A DNA stretch of 64,000 nucleotides, taken from Roseiarcus sp963836695 (GTDB lineage: Bacteria; Pseudomonadota; Alphaproteobacteria; Rhizobiales; Beijerinckiaceae). Every line of letters starts with the position of its first letter. The first letter of the stretch is position 1. The position numbers were made by a program, and so were the translations under genes. Of the stretch, positions 1 through 8,849 are shown in pieces. Location of the stretch: assembly GCA_963836695.1 (NCBI GenBank), contig CAWIKX010000025.1:172645-236644 (forward strand), in the 5' to 3' direction. The notes under the pieces are model-generated. The model was given only the letters and a program-made list of their open reading frames with translations. It was not told where the DNA came from and made no database searches.

Positions 1-69
1 CTTATTTTCATCCTTCTCGCCGTCGCGGTCGCCGCGGTGAGCTCCCTTTCGGGCGACTCGCGTCGGTAG
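1..69 (+). CDS. Possible 3' end of an unidentified membrane protein
   Basis: One frame is open from the window edge to a TAG at 67-69. It encodes a hydrophobic run (LIFILLAVAVAAVSS) and a short polar tail, which would suit the last helix of a membrane protein. Only about 22 residues are visible, so no family can be assigned. The next 110 bases before the following gene hold a TATAGT hexamer near 150-155 but no convincing partner -35 box. Confidence 0.25.
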   Translation, partial: LIFILLAVAVAAVSSLSGDSRR

Positions 70-179
70 GCGCCTGAGAAACCGCCTTTCCCGGTCGCTG
101 ATGCGCGGACCGTCTGCCCGCGCCGCCTCGCGTCCGCCCGCCGTTTCTGTATAGTGCCCGCGACCGTTCGGAGTCGCTT

Positions 180-428
180 GTGGCCGTTCATCTCTCGTTT
201 CGCTTCACCCGAGGCGCGCGCCTAAAGACGCTCGCCGTCCTGCTCGCGCTTTGCTTGGCGGCCTGCGGCAAATATGGCCCGTTGGAGCCCCCGCCCGACC
301 CCAATGCGCCGCCGAAGCCCGCCAATTCAAACCAGAGCGCGGCAGGCATGAACGTCCTGGAGAAGCCAAAGATCCCGCCGATCGTCCCGCCAAAGCAGCC
401 TTTCTTCCTAGATTTTCTGCTGAAATAA
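180..428 (+). CDS. lptM: LptM/YifL-like small lipoprotein
   Basis: An 82-residue protein with a basic N-terminus, a hydrophobic signal segment (about residues 15-27) and a lipobox ending LAAC-GKYG. The mature part is short and proline-rich (PPPDPNAPPKP). This matches the short lipoproteins that sit just upstream of lysA in many proteobacteria; the family member LptM assists assembly of the LPS translocon LptD/E in the outer membrane. It begins with GTG, with GGAG about 6 bases upstream. The gene ends 14 bases before lysA, so the two are probably co-transcribed. Assignment rests on the lipobox and position, because the mature sequence is low-complexity. Confidence 0.75.
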   Translation: MAVHLSFRFTRGARLKTLAVLLALCLAACGKYGPLEPPPDPNAPPKPANSNQSAAGMNVLEKPKIPPIVPPKQPFFLDFLLK

Positions 429-442
429 GCTCGTCCAAACGA

Positions 443-1712
443 ATGCGCCCCTTCACCTATCGTAACGGCGTCCTGCATGCCGAAGATGTTGCTTTGGCGA
501 CGATCGCGGAAGCCGTCGCAACACCCTTTTATTGCTACTCGAGCACTGCGATCGAGCACAGTTTCAAGTCGTTCAGCGACGCGTTCGCGGGGCAAAACAC
601 ACTCATTTCCTATGCAATGAAGGCCAATTCCAACCAGGCGGTGCTGACGACGCTGGCGAGACTCGGGGCGGGAATGGACGTTGTCAGCGAGGGGGAGCTG
701 AGACGGGCGTTGGCCGCGGGCGTTCCGGGCGAGAGGATCATCTTTTCCGGCGTCGGCAAGAAGCTGGACGAGATGAATTTCGGGCTCGCCGAAAAAATCT
801 TCTGCTTCAACATCGAGTTCGGAGCCGGAACTGGAGGCGCTTTCGCGCGCCGCCTCGGCTCGCGGCCTCGTTGCGCCGATCGCCATCCGGGTCAATCCCG
901 ACGTTGATGCACTGACCCACGCCAAGATCGCGACCGGAAAGTCTGAGAACAAGTTCGGCGTGCCAATCGCCCGCGCCCGGGACGTCTACGCCTATGCGCG
1001 CACCCTGCCCGGCTTAAGCGTCCACGGGGTCGACATGCACATCGGCTCGCAGATCACCGATCTTCAGCCGTTCGACGAGGCCTTCGCGCTGCTCGCCGAA
1101 TTTGTGCAGGCGCTGAGAGCCGACGGACACAATATCGAGCATATCGATCTCGGCGGCGGCCTCGGCATTGCTTACCGCAACGACAACAATCCGCCGCCGT
1201 CGCCGGAGCAATACGCCAAGGTCGTGGCGAAGCGAACGGGGGCGCTCGGATGCCAGGTGATCCTCGAGCCTGGCCGAGCGATCGTTGGAAACGCGGGGGT
1301 GCTGGTCGCCTCGGTCATTTATCTCAAGAAGGGCGAGAACAAGCGTTTCGTTATCGTCGATGCGGCGATGAACGATCTTGTCCGGCCGACGCTCTACGAC
1401 GCGCATCACGAGATCCTGCCGGTGAAAGAGCCGGACCCCGGAGCTGATCCGGCGCGAAGCGACGTGGTTGGCCCAGTCTGCGAAAGCGGCGATTATCTCG
1501 CGCTTGACCGCGACCTGCCGGCGCTCGCCGCGGGCGATATCATTGCGGTGATGAGCGCGGGCGCTTACGGCGCGGTACAGGCCGGAACCTACAATTCCCG
1601 CCTGCTCGTCCCCGAGGTGCTGGTGAAAGGGGCGCAATTCGCGGTCGTGAGGCCAAGGCAGACTTACGGCGAGTTGATCGGTCTCGACACAGTTCCGACT
1701 TGGTTCGAGTGA
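443..1712 (+). CDS. lysA: Diaminopimelate decarboxylase (frameshifted here)
   Basis: LysA decarboxylates meso-diaminopimelate to L-lysine using PLP, the last step of lysine synthesis in the cytosol. Visible family motifs are the PLP lysine in SYAMKANSN (Lys about residue 60), HIGSQITD, the glycine loop DLGGGLGI, LEPGRAIVGNAG and the C-terminal active-site CESGD. After removing one base the product is 422 residues, the usual length. The frame breaks at 818/819, where GAGTTCGGAG should read GAGTCGGAG: one extra T in a short run, with perfect family sequence either side. A sequencing error is the likely cause because the gene is normally essential for prototrophy. It follows lptM closely and precedes the TIGR02302 gene, the usual order in Hyphomicrobiales. 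Confidence 0.93.
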
Positions 1713-1829
1713 AGATTGACAGCAACGGGAAGGGCGACAGGCGTTCCCATTGGGGCGTTTTGGCCTCAAACTTGCGCGCAGAGCCTTCGCGCACAATCTA
1801 ACCCAGCAAATAAGGATCACGGCGTCGCG

Positions 1830-4502
1830 GTGAAGAACCAGGACAACTCATTGATTGGCGGCGGAAGGCTCGCGGCGCTCGCGGTCTGGGCGCGGCGCGC
1901 GCTCCTGGCCGAGCGTGTATGGCCGCCGCTTGTGTTCGGGCTTGCGGTCTTGATCCTCTTTCTCGCCGCCTCATGGGCGGGGGCGTGGCAGTTTGCGCCT
2001 CGGACGGTCCGCATCGCCGGCGTCGTCCTCTTCGCCCTTGGCGCCGGAGTCGCCCTCTCACCCTTGATCCGGTTGCGTCGGCCCGCTGCGCGCGACGTTC
2101 TGGCCAGGCTCGATCGCGACGCCAAGGTGAGCCACCGTCCCGCCTCCTCGCTCGCTGACTCGCTCGCCAACGACCATGGCGATCCAAGCACCGAAGCCCT
2201 TTGGGCGGCCCATCGGGCGCGGCTCGAGCGCGAGGTCGGCGCCATTCGCGTCTCTCCGCCCTCGCCCGGCATGGTCGAACGGGATCCCTATGCGCTGCGC
2301 TTCGGCGTGGCTCTTCTTGCTTTCGCGGCGGCGGTTATCGCCGGCCCCGAAATGTACGGCCGCTTCGCCTCCGCTTTCGACTGGCGCAGCGATGGGGCCG
2401 TCGCCGCGGCGGCGGAGAGCCGCGTCGACGCATGGATCGACCCGCCGCCCTACGCCGGCCAGCCGCCTCTGGTCATCGATTTCAAGACGGCCGATCCGCA
2501 GACCCTGACCGTCCCGGAAGATTCGGTTTTGGTGGTGCACGGCGATCCAAGCCTTGTCGACACGCGTGTCGAGGGGGGGATCACGCCGTCGGAGCAGAAG
2601 AACCAACCATCAGCGAGCGCTGCGTCGGACCAAAAAACAGCCACATCGGCGAGCGTCCCTCCGGTAAGCGCCTCCGCCGCGAACGCTCCAACCGAAAAGC
2701 GATGGACCATCCATGCGCCCGGCAAGGCGACGATCTTGCGCGCCGGCCAACCCGCCGCGGTCGCGGTCCTCGCCGTCACCCCGGCTGGCGCTCCGACGAT
2801 TGTCTCGACCGAGGATCCCCGCGCCAACCTCAGCGGCACGCTGACGCTCGCCTACAAGACGCAGGATCGGTTTGGACTTGCGAGCGCCCGGGCGGACTTC
2901 GCCCGTCCCCACGAAGGCTCCGGGCCTGCCCCACGCACTTTGGCGCCGCCGCCCCAGGCGGCCCTCCAGTTGCCGCCGACCGCCAATGGCGTGGGCGACG
3001 GGCGCACGACGATCGACCTCTCCGAGCACCCCTGGGCCGGAGCGAAGGTGACCATGCGGCTGAGCGCAGTGAGCATCTCGGGCAAGATTGGCGAAAGCGC
3101 GCCGATCGAAATGACGCTGCCACAGCGAATCTTCCACAATCCACTCGCCCGCGCGCTCGTCGAACAGCGGCGCAACCTTATCCTGGACCCCGATCATGAG
3201 CCCAAGCGCGTCGCCACGGCGCTGACCGGGTTGTCGATCGCGCCAGAATTGTTCGACACGCCGGCCAATATCTATCTCGGTCTCAAGCAGGCTAAGGCTT
3301 CACTCGAGCATGCCCACAGCGACGCTGATCTTTTGGACGTCGCGGCGATGCTCTGGGCGATGGCGCAGCAGCTCGAGAATGGCGACGCAACAAAGGCGCA
3401 ACGCGACTTGCGCGCCGCCGAGCAGGCCTTGCGCGAAGCCCTGCAGCGCGGCGCGAGCGACGAAGAACTCAAGAAGCTCATGCAGCAACTGCGAGACGCC
3501 GCAAACCGCTTCATGAGCGAGATGGCGCGCAACTCGCCGGAGATGAGTCCCGAGGATCAGAATCTCCAGGCCCAAGATCTGGACAAGATGATGAACCAGA
3601 TGGAGGACGCCGCGCGCAACGGCTCGCGCGAAGACGCGCAAGCCATGCTCGACCAGATGCAGGAGATGTTCGAGAACATGCGCAGCGCGCAGGAAGGCCA
3701 GGATAGTCCTGCCGAACGCGCAATGCGCAAGCAGATCGGCGAGCTCGAGAAGCTCCTCCATGACCAGCAGGCTCTGCGCGACGATACGTTCCGGAGCGAC
3801 CAGAAGGACCGCGCGCGCAAGCGGGCTCAGCGCAACCAAACGCCGGGGCAGCAGGACTTCCAGGGACAACAGGACCAGGATAGCTCAAGCGCTCCCGACC
3901 AGGACGACAGCGAGTCCGACCAGCAGGGCCAGGACCAGGCTGATCAAGGCCAGCAGAGCGAACCGCAGCTCGGCGATCGTCAGCAGGAGCTTCGCGACCG
4001 CCTGGCCGAATTGCAGCGCAAGCTCAAGAGCCTCGGCATGAAGGGCGAGAAGGGCTTCGACGACGCGCAAGGCGATATGAAAGAGGCGGAAGGGGACCTC
4101 AAGGGCGGCGGCCAGGGCAAGGCCGGCAAGAATGGGCAGGGCGGCAAAGGCGCGGCGGTCGACGCGCAGGGCCGCGCGCTCGAGGCTTTACGCGACGGCG
4201 CCCAGGGGCTGCAAAAGCAGATGGACGGCCAGGGCCAAGGCAAGGGCAAAGGCCGCAACGGCAAGGGCAATTATGTGTCGCGCCGGTCCCGGCCGGGCGA
4301 AATGCCGAGCGACGATCCGCTTGGCCGCGGAGCGGAAGGCGAGAAGGGCCGAGAGGACGGACCGCTCAAGGGATCGGCAAGCGCCGCCGAGCGCGCCCGT
4401 CGGGTCATGGAGGAGCTGCGGCGTCGACTCTCCGATCCCGCGCGGCCGGTGGACGAGCGCGACTACCTCGAACGGCTGATGAAGCGGGACTCTGGACCTT
4501 AA
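1830..4502 (+). CDS. TIGR02302/DUF4175 family membrane protein
   Basis: An 890-residue protein starting at a GTG (1830) with AAGGA upstream; the frame is open further 5' to 1716 but that part is not protein-like. Three hydrophobic helices are visible near residues 33-55, 62-84 and 155-175. Then comes a long soluble region with an Ig-like or beta-rich middle, and an alpha-helical part rich in Q, D, E and M (about residues 500-700) that should form coiled coils. The C-terminal third is extremely rich in Gln, Asp, Gly and Lys and ends with a conserved RVMEELRRRLSDPARP segment. This architecture matches the TIGR02302 family found next to lysA in alphaproteobacteria. Its biochemical role is not established; location and composition suggest an inner-membrane protein with a periplasmic domain. 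Confidence 0.85.
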   Translation: MKNQDNSLIGGGRLAALAVWARRALLAERVWPPLVFGLAVLILFLAASWAGAWQFAPRTVRIAGVVLFALGAGVALSPLIRLRRPAARDVLARLDRDAKVSHRPASSLADSLANDHGDPSTEALWAAHRARLEREVGAIRVSPPSPGMVERDPYALRFGVALLAFAAAVIAGPEMYGRFASAFDWRSDGAVAAAAESRVDAWIDPPPYAGQPPLVIDFKTADPQTLTVPEDSVLVVHGDPSLVDTRVEGGITPSEQKNQPSASAASDQKTATSASVPPVSASAANAPTEKRWTIHAPGKATILRAGQPAAVAVLAVTPAGAPTIVSTEDPRANLSGTLTLAYKTQDRFGLASARADFARPHEGSGPAPRTLAPPPQAALQLPPTANGVGDGRTTIDLSEHPWAGAKVTMRLSAVSISGKIGESAPIEMTLPQRIFHNPLARALVEQRRNLILDPDHEPKRVATALTGLSIAPELFDTPANIYLGLKQAKASLEHAHSDADLLDVAAMLWAMAQQLENGDATKAQRDLRAAEQALREALQRGASDEELKKLMQQLRDAANRFMSEMARNSPEMSPEDQNLQAQDLDKMMNQMEDAARNGSREDAQAMLDQMQEMFENMRSAQEGQDSPAERAMRKQIGELEKLLHDQQALRDDTFRSDQKDRARKRAQRNQTPGQQDFQGQQDQDSSSAPDQDDSESDQQGQDQADQGQQSEPQLGDRQQELRDRLAELQRKLKSLGMKGEKGFDDAQGDMKEAEGDLKGGGQGKAGKNGQGGKGAAVDAQGRALEALRDGAQGLQKQMDGQGQGKGKGRNGKGNYVSRRSRPGEMPSDDPLGRGAEGEKGREDGPLKGSASAAERARRVMEELRRRLSDPARPVDERDYLERLMKRDSGP

Positions 4503-4721
4503 GGGCCGCTCTGGGCGCAGGCGCTTTACCTGAGGCCCGAACTCCTGAGCCACTTGGCAGTCATTGTTCTCGAGCTTGAGCGTGACCAGCGCCGGTTTTG
4601 TCGCGCGACCGCGTGACGGATTGCGCGGCCGGCAACCCGCGCCTAATGAATAACGCAAGGCCGTCGGCGAGACCCGCTTCTCATCTTCATTATCGCTGCA
4701 CGACCAACGGGCGGAAACGCG

Positions 4722-6290
4722 ATGATCGAGCTCGAGGGCGTCGCCTGCGTGGCGGATCTGCCGCGCGTGCAGGCTTTCCGTCGCGGCGGCGCGTCAGCGC
4801 TTGTGTTCGAAGGCAAAACGGCGACGTTCGCAGAGATCGACGCTCTGGCCTCGCGCATCGCCAACGCGCTGATCGCATCAGGGGTCGGGACGCAGGAGCG
4901 GATCGCCTATCTCGGCAAGAATGACGATCATTTCCTGCCCTGCCTGCTTGGCGCATGCAAGGCGCGCGCGACGCTCGCGCCATTCAACTTCCGCCTCACC
5001 GCCTCGGAGATCGCGAGCATGCTCGAAGACAGCGGCGCCACGCTCTTCATCGTCGGCCCCGATGTCACTGACCTTGCAGACGAGGCGATCGCCGCGCTCG
5101 CTTCGAAACCTCGGACGATCGCGCTCGGCTTTCACCGCGAAGGTTACGAGCCGCTCGAGGCGTGGATTGAAGGGGCGGCTGGGAGCGACCCTCAGCTCGA
5201 GGCAGACCCGGAGGACGATGTCATCCAGGTCTACACGTCGGGCACCACCGGCGCACCGAAGGGGGTGCGCTTGACCAACCGCAACTACCTTGCGGCCTTC
5301 AGGCTCACGATCGGATCCGGCTGCTTGAGCTATGAACCGGGCGACACCGTGCTGGCGGCAATGCCGTTCTTTCACGTTGCGGGCGCCAATATCGCACTCA
5401 TCGCGATGGCGAGCGGCGCGCGGTCGGCGATCCTCAGAGACCCCGCGCCGCAGCTCATTCTCGATCTGATCGACAGGGAGCGAATCAATCACGCCTTCCT
5501 TGCGCCTGCGCTGATCCAGATGCTCATGCAGGCTCCGGGAATCGACAGCGCCGACCTCTCCAGCATGCGAACGCTGACTTATGGCGCTTCGCCAATCTCC
5601 GAGGATTTGCTCAAGAGCGCGACCCTGCGCTTTGGCTGCGAGTTCATTCAGCTCTACGGCATGACCGAGACGTGCGGCGCGGGCGCGTTTCTCTCCTACG
5701 AGGATCATGACCCGGCGAAGCGCAAGGTTCGCTCGTGCGGGGTCGCATGGCCGGGTCTCGAGCTCAAAATCGCCGCGGAGGACGGCGCGGAGTCGGCGCG
5801 CGGCGCGGTCGGCGAAGTCCTAATCCGCTCTCCCGTCGTTATGAAAGGATATTGGAACAAGCCGAAAGCGACCGCCGCCGCGATCCAAGACGGCTGGATG
5901 CGCACAGGCGACGCCGCCTATATGGACGAGGATGGCTATGTCTTCATCTATGACCGCGTGAAGGACATGATCCGGACGGGCGGCGAGAGCGTCTATCCGG
6001 CCGAGGTCGAGAACGCGCTCTCCGGCCATCCCGGTGTCGCCGACGCCGCCGTGATCGGCGTCCCCGACGACATGTGGGGCGAGACGGTCAAGGCGCTCAT
6101 CGTCGTGAGGCCCGGCGCGCGGCAGGACGCGGCCGACATCATCGCCTGGACGCGGGCGCGCATCGCCAATTTCAAGGCGCCGAAATCGGTCGATTTCGTC
6201 GACGCGATTCCGCGCAACGCCACGGGCAAGATCCTCAGACGTGAATTGCGCGAGCCTTATTGGAAAGGTCGCGACCGCAGGGTGAATTGA
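4722..6290 (+). CDS. Acyl-CoA synthetase, AMP-forming (FadD-like)
   Basis: A 522-residue class I adenylate-forming enzyme, which would activate a carboxylic acid with ATP and then transfer it to CoA. Motifs run in the expected order: P-loop YTSGTTGAPKG near residue 170, YGMTETCGAG near 308, the hinge region GDAAYMDEDGYVFIYDR near 394-410, MIRTGGESVYPAEVE, and the catalytic lysine in NATGKILRREL near the C-terminus. The ATG at 4722 has GGAAA about 6 bases upstream. Substrate cannot be told from sequence; length and motifs fit medium- or long-chain fatty acid or aryl acid ligases. It stands alone between the TIGR02302 gene and the corrinoid adenosyltransferase. Confidence 0.88.
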   Translation: MIELEGVACVADLPRVQAFRRGGASALVFEGKTATFAEIDALASRIANALIASGVGTQERIAYLGKNDDHFLPCLLGACKARATLAPFNFRLTASEIASMLEDSGATLFIVGPDVTDLADEAIAALASKPRTIALGFHREGYEPLEAWIEGAAGSDPQLEADPEDDVIQVYTSGTTGAPKGVRLTNRNYLAAFRLTIGSGCLSYEPGDTVLAAMPFFHVAGANIALIAMASGARSAILRDPAPQLILDLIDRERINHAFLAPALIQMLMQAPGIDSADLSSMRTLTYGASPISEDLLKSATLRFGCEFIQLYGMTETCGAGAFLSYEDHDPAKRKVRSCGVAWPGLELKIAAEDGAESARGAVGEVLIRSPVVMKGYWNKPKATAAAIQDGWMRTGDAAYMDEDGYVFIYDRVKDMIRTGGESVYPAEVENALSGHPGVADAAVIGVPDDMWGETVKALIVVRPGARQDAADIIAWTRARIANFKAPKSVDFVDAIPRNATGKILRRELREPYWKGRDRRVN

Positions 6291-6381
6291 GCCTCTGGAG
6301 TGGACGCAGGCGCTCCGCCACGGTACGCGAGAACCTCGGTTGGCGGTTCAGATTCTCCGCGACGCCAGCCACAGGAAAAGC

Positions 6382-7010
6382 ATGGTCAAGCTCAACGTCA
6401 TCTACACGCGCACTGGAGACAAGGGCGAGACTGGGCTTGGGGACGGGTCGCGCCGGCCGAAGGACGACTCGCGCGTCGCGGCCATGGGCGATGTCGACGA
6501 GACGAATTGCGCCATCGGCCTCGCGATCCTCGCAGTGAGGAATGCGAGCGACGCGGCCGATCTGGCGATCGAGCCGGCGCTGACGCGAATCCAAAACGAT
6601 CTATTCGATCTCGGCGCCGACCTCTGCCTTCCGCGCCAGCCGGACGAAAAGCTAGGCGCGGTTCTGCGCGTTGCGGCGTCTCAAGTTCAGGCGCTCGAGC
6701 GCGCCATCGACGCCTTGAACGCGAAGCTTCATCCACTGCGCTCGTTCGTGCTGCCGGGGGCGCCGCGGCGTCCGCCGCCTTGCATCAGGCGCGGGCCGTC
6801 TGCCGGCGCGCGGAGAGAACCATGGTCGCCCTGGCGGCGATCGAAGGCGAGGAGGTCGGCGAAGCCGCGCTCGCCTATGTCAATCGCCTCTCCGATTATC
6901 TGTTTGTGGCCGCGCGCGCGGCCAACGATTTCGGGAGGTCGGACGTGCTGTGGGCGCCAGGCGCCAACCAGGGCGAGAGCGCGGATCAGATCGAAAATGA
7001 CGAGCGATAG
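6382..7010 (+). CDS. pduO: PduO-type cob(I)yrinic acid a,c-diamide adenosyltransferase (frameshifted here)
   Basis: Converts cob(I)alamin or its precursor plus ATP to the adenosyl form, a step of B12 assimilation. The N-terminal signature YTRTGDKGETGLGDGSR is diagnostic of the PduO/MMAB type, followed by a five-helix bundle ending with the typical NRLSDYLFVAARAAN. The reading frame slips near 6756-6760: CTGCCGGGGGCGCC needs one more G to read SFVLPGGAAASAALHQAR, so a six-G run appears as five. Corrected length is 209 residues, normal for the family. Its stop overlaps the anmK start by 14 bases, which implies co-expression. cobT, another corrinoid gene, lies 14 kb away. Confidence 0.9.
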
Positions 7011-8104
7011 CCAAGGCCACCGAACTGCGATCGGCGTCATCAGTGGCACATCGATGGATGGGATCGACGTCGCGCTGATCGAAAGCGACGGCGAGGCTGA
7101 ACTCAAAACGGGGCCCTCGGCGACCTTCCCTTACCCAGTGGAGGTCGCGCAGCGTCTGCGCGCGGTGGTTGCCGACTTGAGCGAAGCCCAGGCGCCGCAG
7201 CTCGAGCTTGAGCGGCTCGTGACGGACGCCCATGTCGCGGCGGTCGAGGCGTTTCTCGAGCAATTTTCCATTTCCCGCGAACGCGTCGCCCTCGTCGGCC
7301 TGCATGGCCAGACCATCTTGCATCGGCCGCGCGCACGCCTGACGCGGCAGCTCTGTGACGGAGCGCGCGCGGCGGACTGCGCTTAAGATCGATGTCGTCT
7401 CGGACTTCCGTTCGGCCGACGTCGCGGCGGGAGGCGAAGGCGCGCCGCTCGCGCCCATCTATCACGCGGCGATGGCGGCGGGGCTCGAACGCCCACTGAT
7501 GATCCTGAACTGGGGCGGCGTCGGCAACGTCACCTATCTTGGGCCTGAAGGGGAGATCATTGCGTTCGACACGGGCCCCGCCAACGCGCTGATCGACGAC
7601 TTTGTCATTTCAAGGCGGGGGCTCACGTTCGATGAAAACGGCGCGCTTGGCGCAAGCGGACACGTAGACCCGACCGCGCTCGCTGCTCTGATGAGCGATC
7701 CCTATTTCGAGCGCGCGGCGCCCAAGTCGCTTGACCGTAATCACTTCAACGCGGCCGCGGCTTGCGTCAAACACCTGAGCGACGCGGATGGAGCGGCCAC
7801 GCTCGGCGCATTCACGGTCGAATCGACTGCGGCGGCGCTGAAGCATATCCCGAGCGCGCCGGCGCGTTGGCTCGTCGGGGGTGGGGGGCGGAAAAACCCG
7901 AACCTCATGCGCAGGCTAGCCGAGCGGCTGCAAGTCAAAGTCGAACCCGTCGAGGCGATCGGCTTCGACGGCGACAGCATCGAGGCGCAATGTTTCGCCT
8001 ATTGCGCTTTGCGTTCGCGGCGCGGTCTGCCGATCTCCTTTCCGACCACGACCGGCGCCCCAAAGCCAATGGTCGGAGGCGTCTTCTGGCCGGCGGCCAA
8101 ATAA
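6997..8104 (+). CDS. anmK: Anhydro-N-acetylmuramic acid kinase (frameshifted here)
   Basis: AnmK opens the 1,6-anhydro ring of anhydroMurNAc and phosphorylates it, feeding recycled peptidoglycan sugar back to metabolism. Family motifs: GVISGTSMDGIDVAL at the N-terminus (ATP-binding fold start), LVGLHGQTILHRP, VSDFRSADVAAGGEGAPL, LNWGGVGNVTYL, AFDTGPANALIDDF and WLVGGGGRKNPNLM. The frame breaks at 7378, where an extra T turns GACGCGCTTAAG into GACTGCGCTTAAG and creates a stop; corrected length is 368 residues. It starts inside the pduO gene, so translational coupling is likely. A hairpin just after the stop probably terminates the transcript. Confidence 0.92.
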
Positions 8105-8135
8105 AAGGGCCCCGCTTTAAGCGAGGCCCCGATTG
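8104..8135. terminator. Hairpin terminator between convergent genes
   Basis: The sequence AAAGGGCCCCGCTTTAAGCG pairs with the following AGGCCCC through a GC-rich stem (GGGCC-CGC with GCG-GGCCC, one mismatch) and a small TTTAA loop. It sits between the anmK stop and the convergent gene ending at 8156, so it could serve both strands. There is no long T-run, only ATT after the stem. Confidence 0.55.
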
Positions 8136-8155
8136 AATGCGTCGATGCCTGAACG

Positions 8156-8566
8156 TTAGCAGACGTTCACGGACTGGTCGCCGAGATAATTGCCATATGC
8201 GTCGTAGGTGGGCCGAACCTGCCAGCACCCGCCGCCATACCCATAGCCGCCGCCCCAATAGGGATAGGTCGCGATCGCCGCGCCGCCGATCACGCCTGCG
8301 GCAACCGCCGGTCCCCACCAGCCATTGTTCCAATAGCCGCCGCGCCAATAGCCCCCATGCCACACGCCACGACCTCCCCAGCCGCCGCCATGCCATCCGC
8401 CGCCCCAACCGCCGCCATGCCAACCGCCGCCATGCCAGCCGCCGCCGTGCCAACCACCGCCGCCCCGCCAGCCGCCGGCCGACGCCGAAGTCGTCGGCAG
8501 AACGACGGCCGCGGCCATCGCGAGCGCCGAGATCCCGGCGACGATCGTCTTCGAAATCCTGACCAT
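8156..8566 (-). CDS. Exported Gly/His/Trp-rich repeat protein with HGGGW motifs (paralogue 1)
   Basis: A 136-residue protein. Residues 1-30 form a Sec signal peptide (ISKTIVAGISALAMAAAVVL, cleavage near SASA-GG). The mature N-terminal half is a tandem run of GGGWHGGGW units with four HGGGW cores, then a glycine/tyrosine-rich stretch with a hydrophobic segment (AVAAGVIGGAAIATYPY). The conserved C-terminus reads YDAYGNYLGDQSVNVC, and a second Cys lies in GGCWQVRP. The ATG at 8566 has GGAGG about 6 bases upstream. A related gene lies just upstream on the same strand. Function is unknown; HGGGW is the Cu(II)-binding core of the mammalian prion octarepeat, so periplasmic metal binding is an inference. 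Confidence 0.8.
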   Translation of the reverse strand: MVRISKTIVAGISALAMAAAVVLPTTSASAGGWRGGGGWHGGGWHGGGWHGGGWGGGWHGGGWGGRGVWHGGYWRGGYWNNGWWGPAVAAGVIGGAAIATYPYWGGGYGYGGGCWQVRPTYDAYGNYLGDQSVNVC

Positions 8567-8740
8567 CACAGCCTCCGTATCGACCGGCCGAGCCGCCGGA
8601 TAAACTCGCCGCCGGGGACAAAGCACTTGGCCTCGGCGTGTTTGATAACGTGCCCACCAATTCCGGCGACCGTTTGACGGCCTCGCGTCGCTAGGGCGGC
8701 GACGCAAGATTTATATCTGCGCCACAAACTACCACGCCGT

Positions 8741-8784
8741 TCCTGAATGGATGTTCACAGTATATGCTGAACAAACATTCAGGA
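8741..8784. repeat. 44-bp dyad symmetry between the two HGGGW-protein genes
   Basis: The arms TCCTGAATGGATGTTCA (8741-8757) and TGAACAAACATTCAGGA (8768-8784) are inverted copies matching at 15 of 17 positions around a 10-base centre, CAGTATATGC. It lies after the stop of the upstream paralogue and about 175 bases before the start of the downstream one. It could be a hairpin that ends one transcript or an operator for the next. There is no flanking T-run. Confidence 0.6.
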
Positions 8785-8849
8785 TCGCGACTTCCACGAC
8801 TATGGTTTCAATCTTCCCTATCTGAAGTCTGCTGGCGCCTGAGGGTCGT

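Noticed and set aside
443..1712. Programmed frameshift in lysA
   Set aside because: No slippery heptamer or downstream structure is evident, LysA is not known to use recoding, and the same kind of one-base insertion occurs in about twenty unrelated genes in the window.
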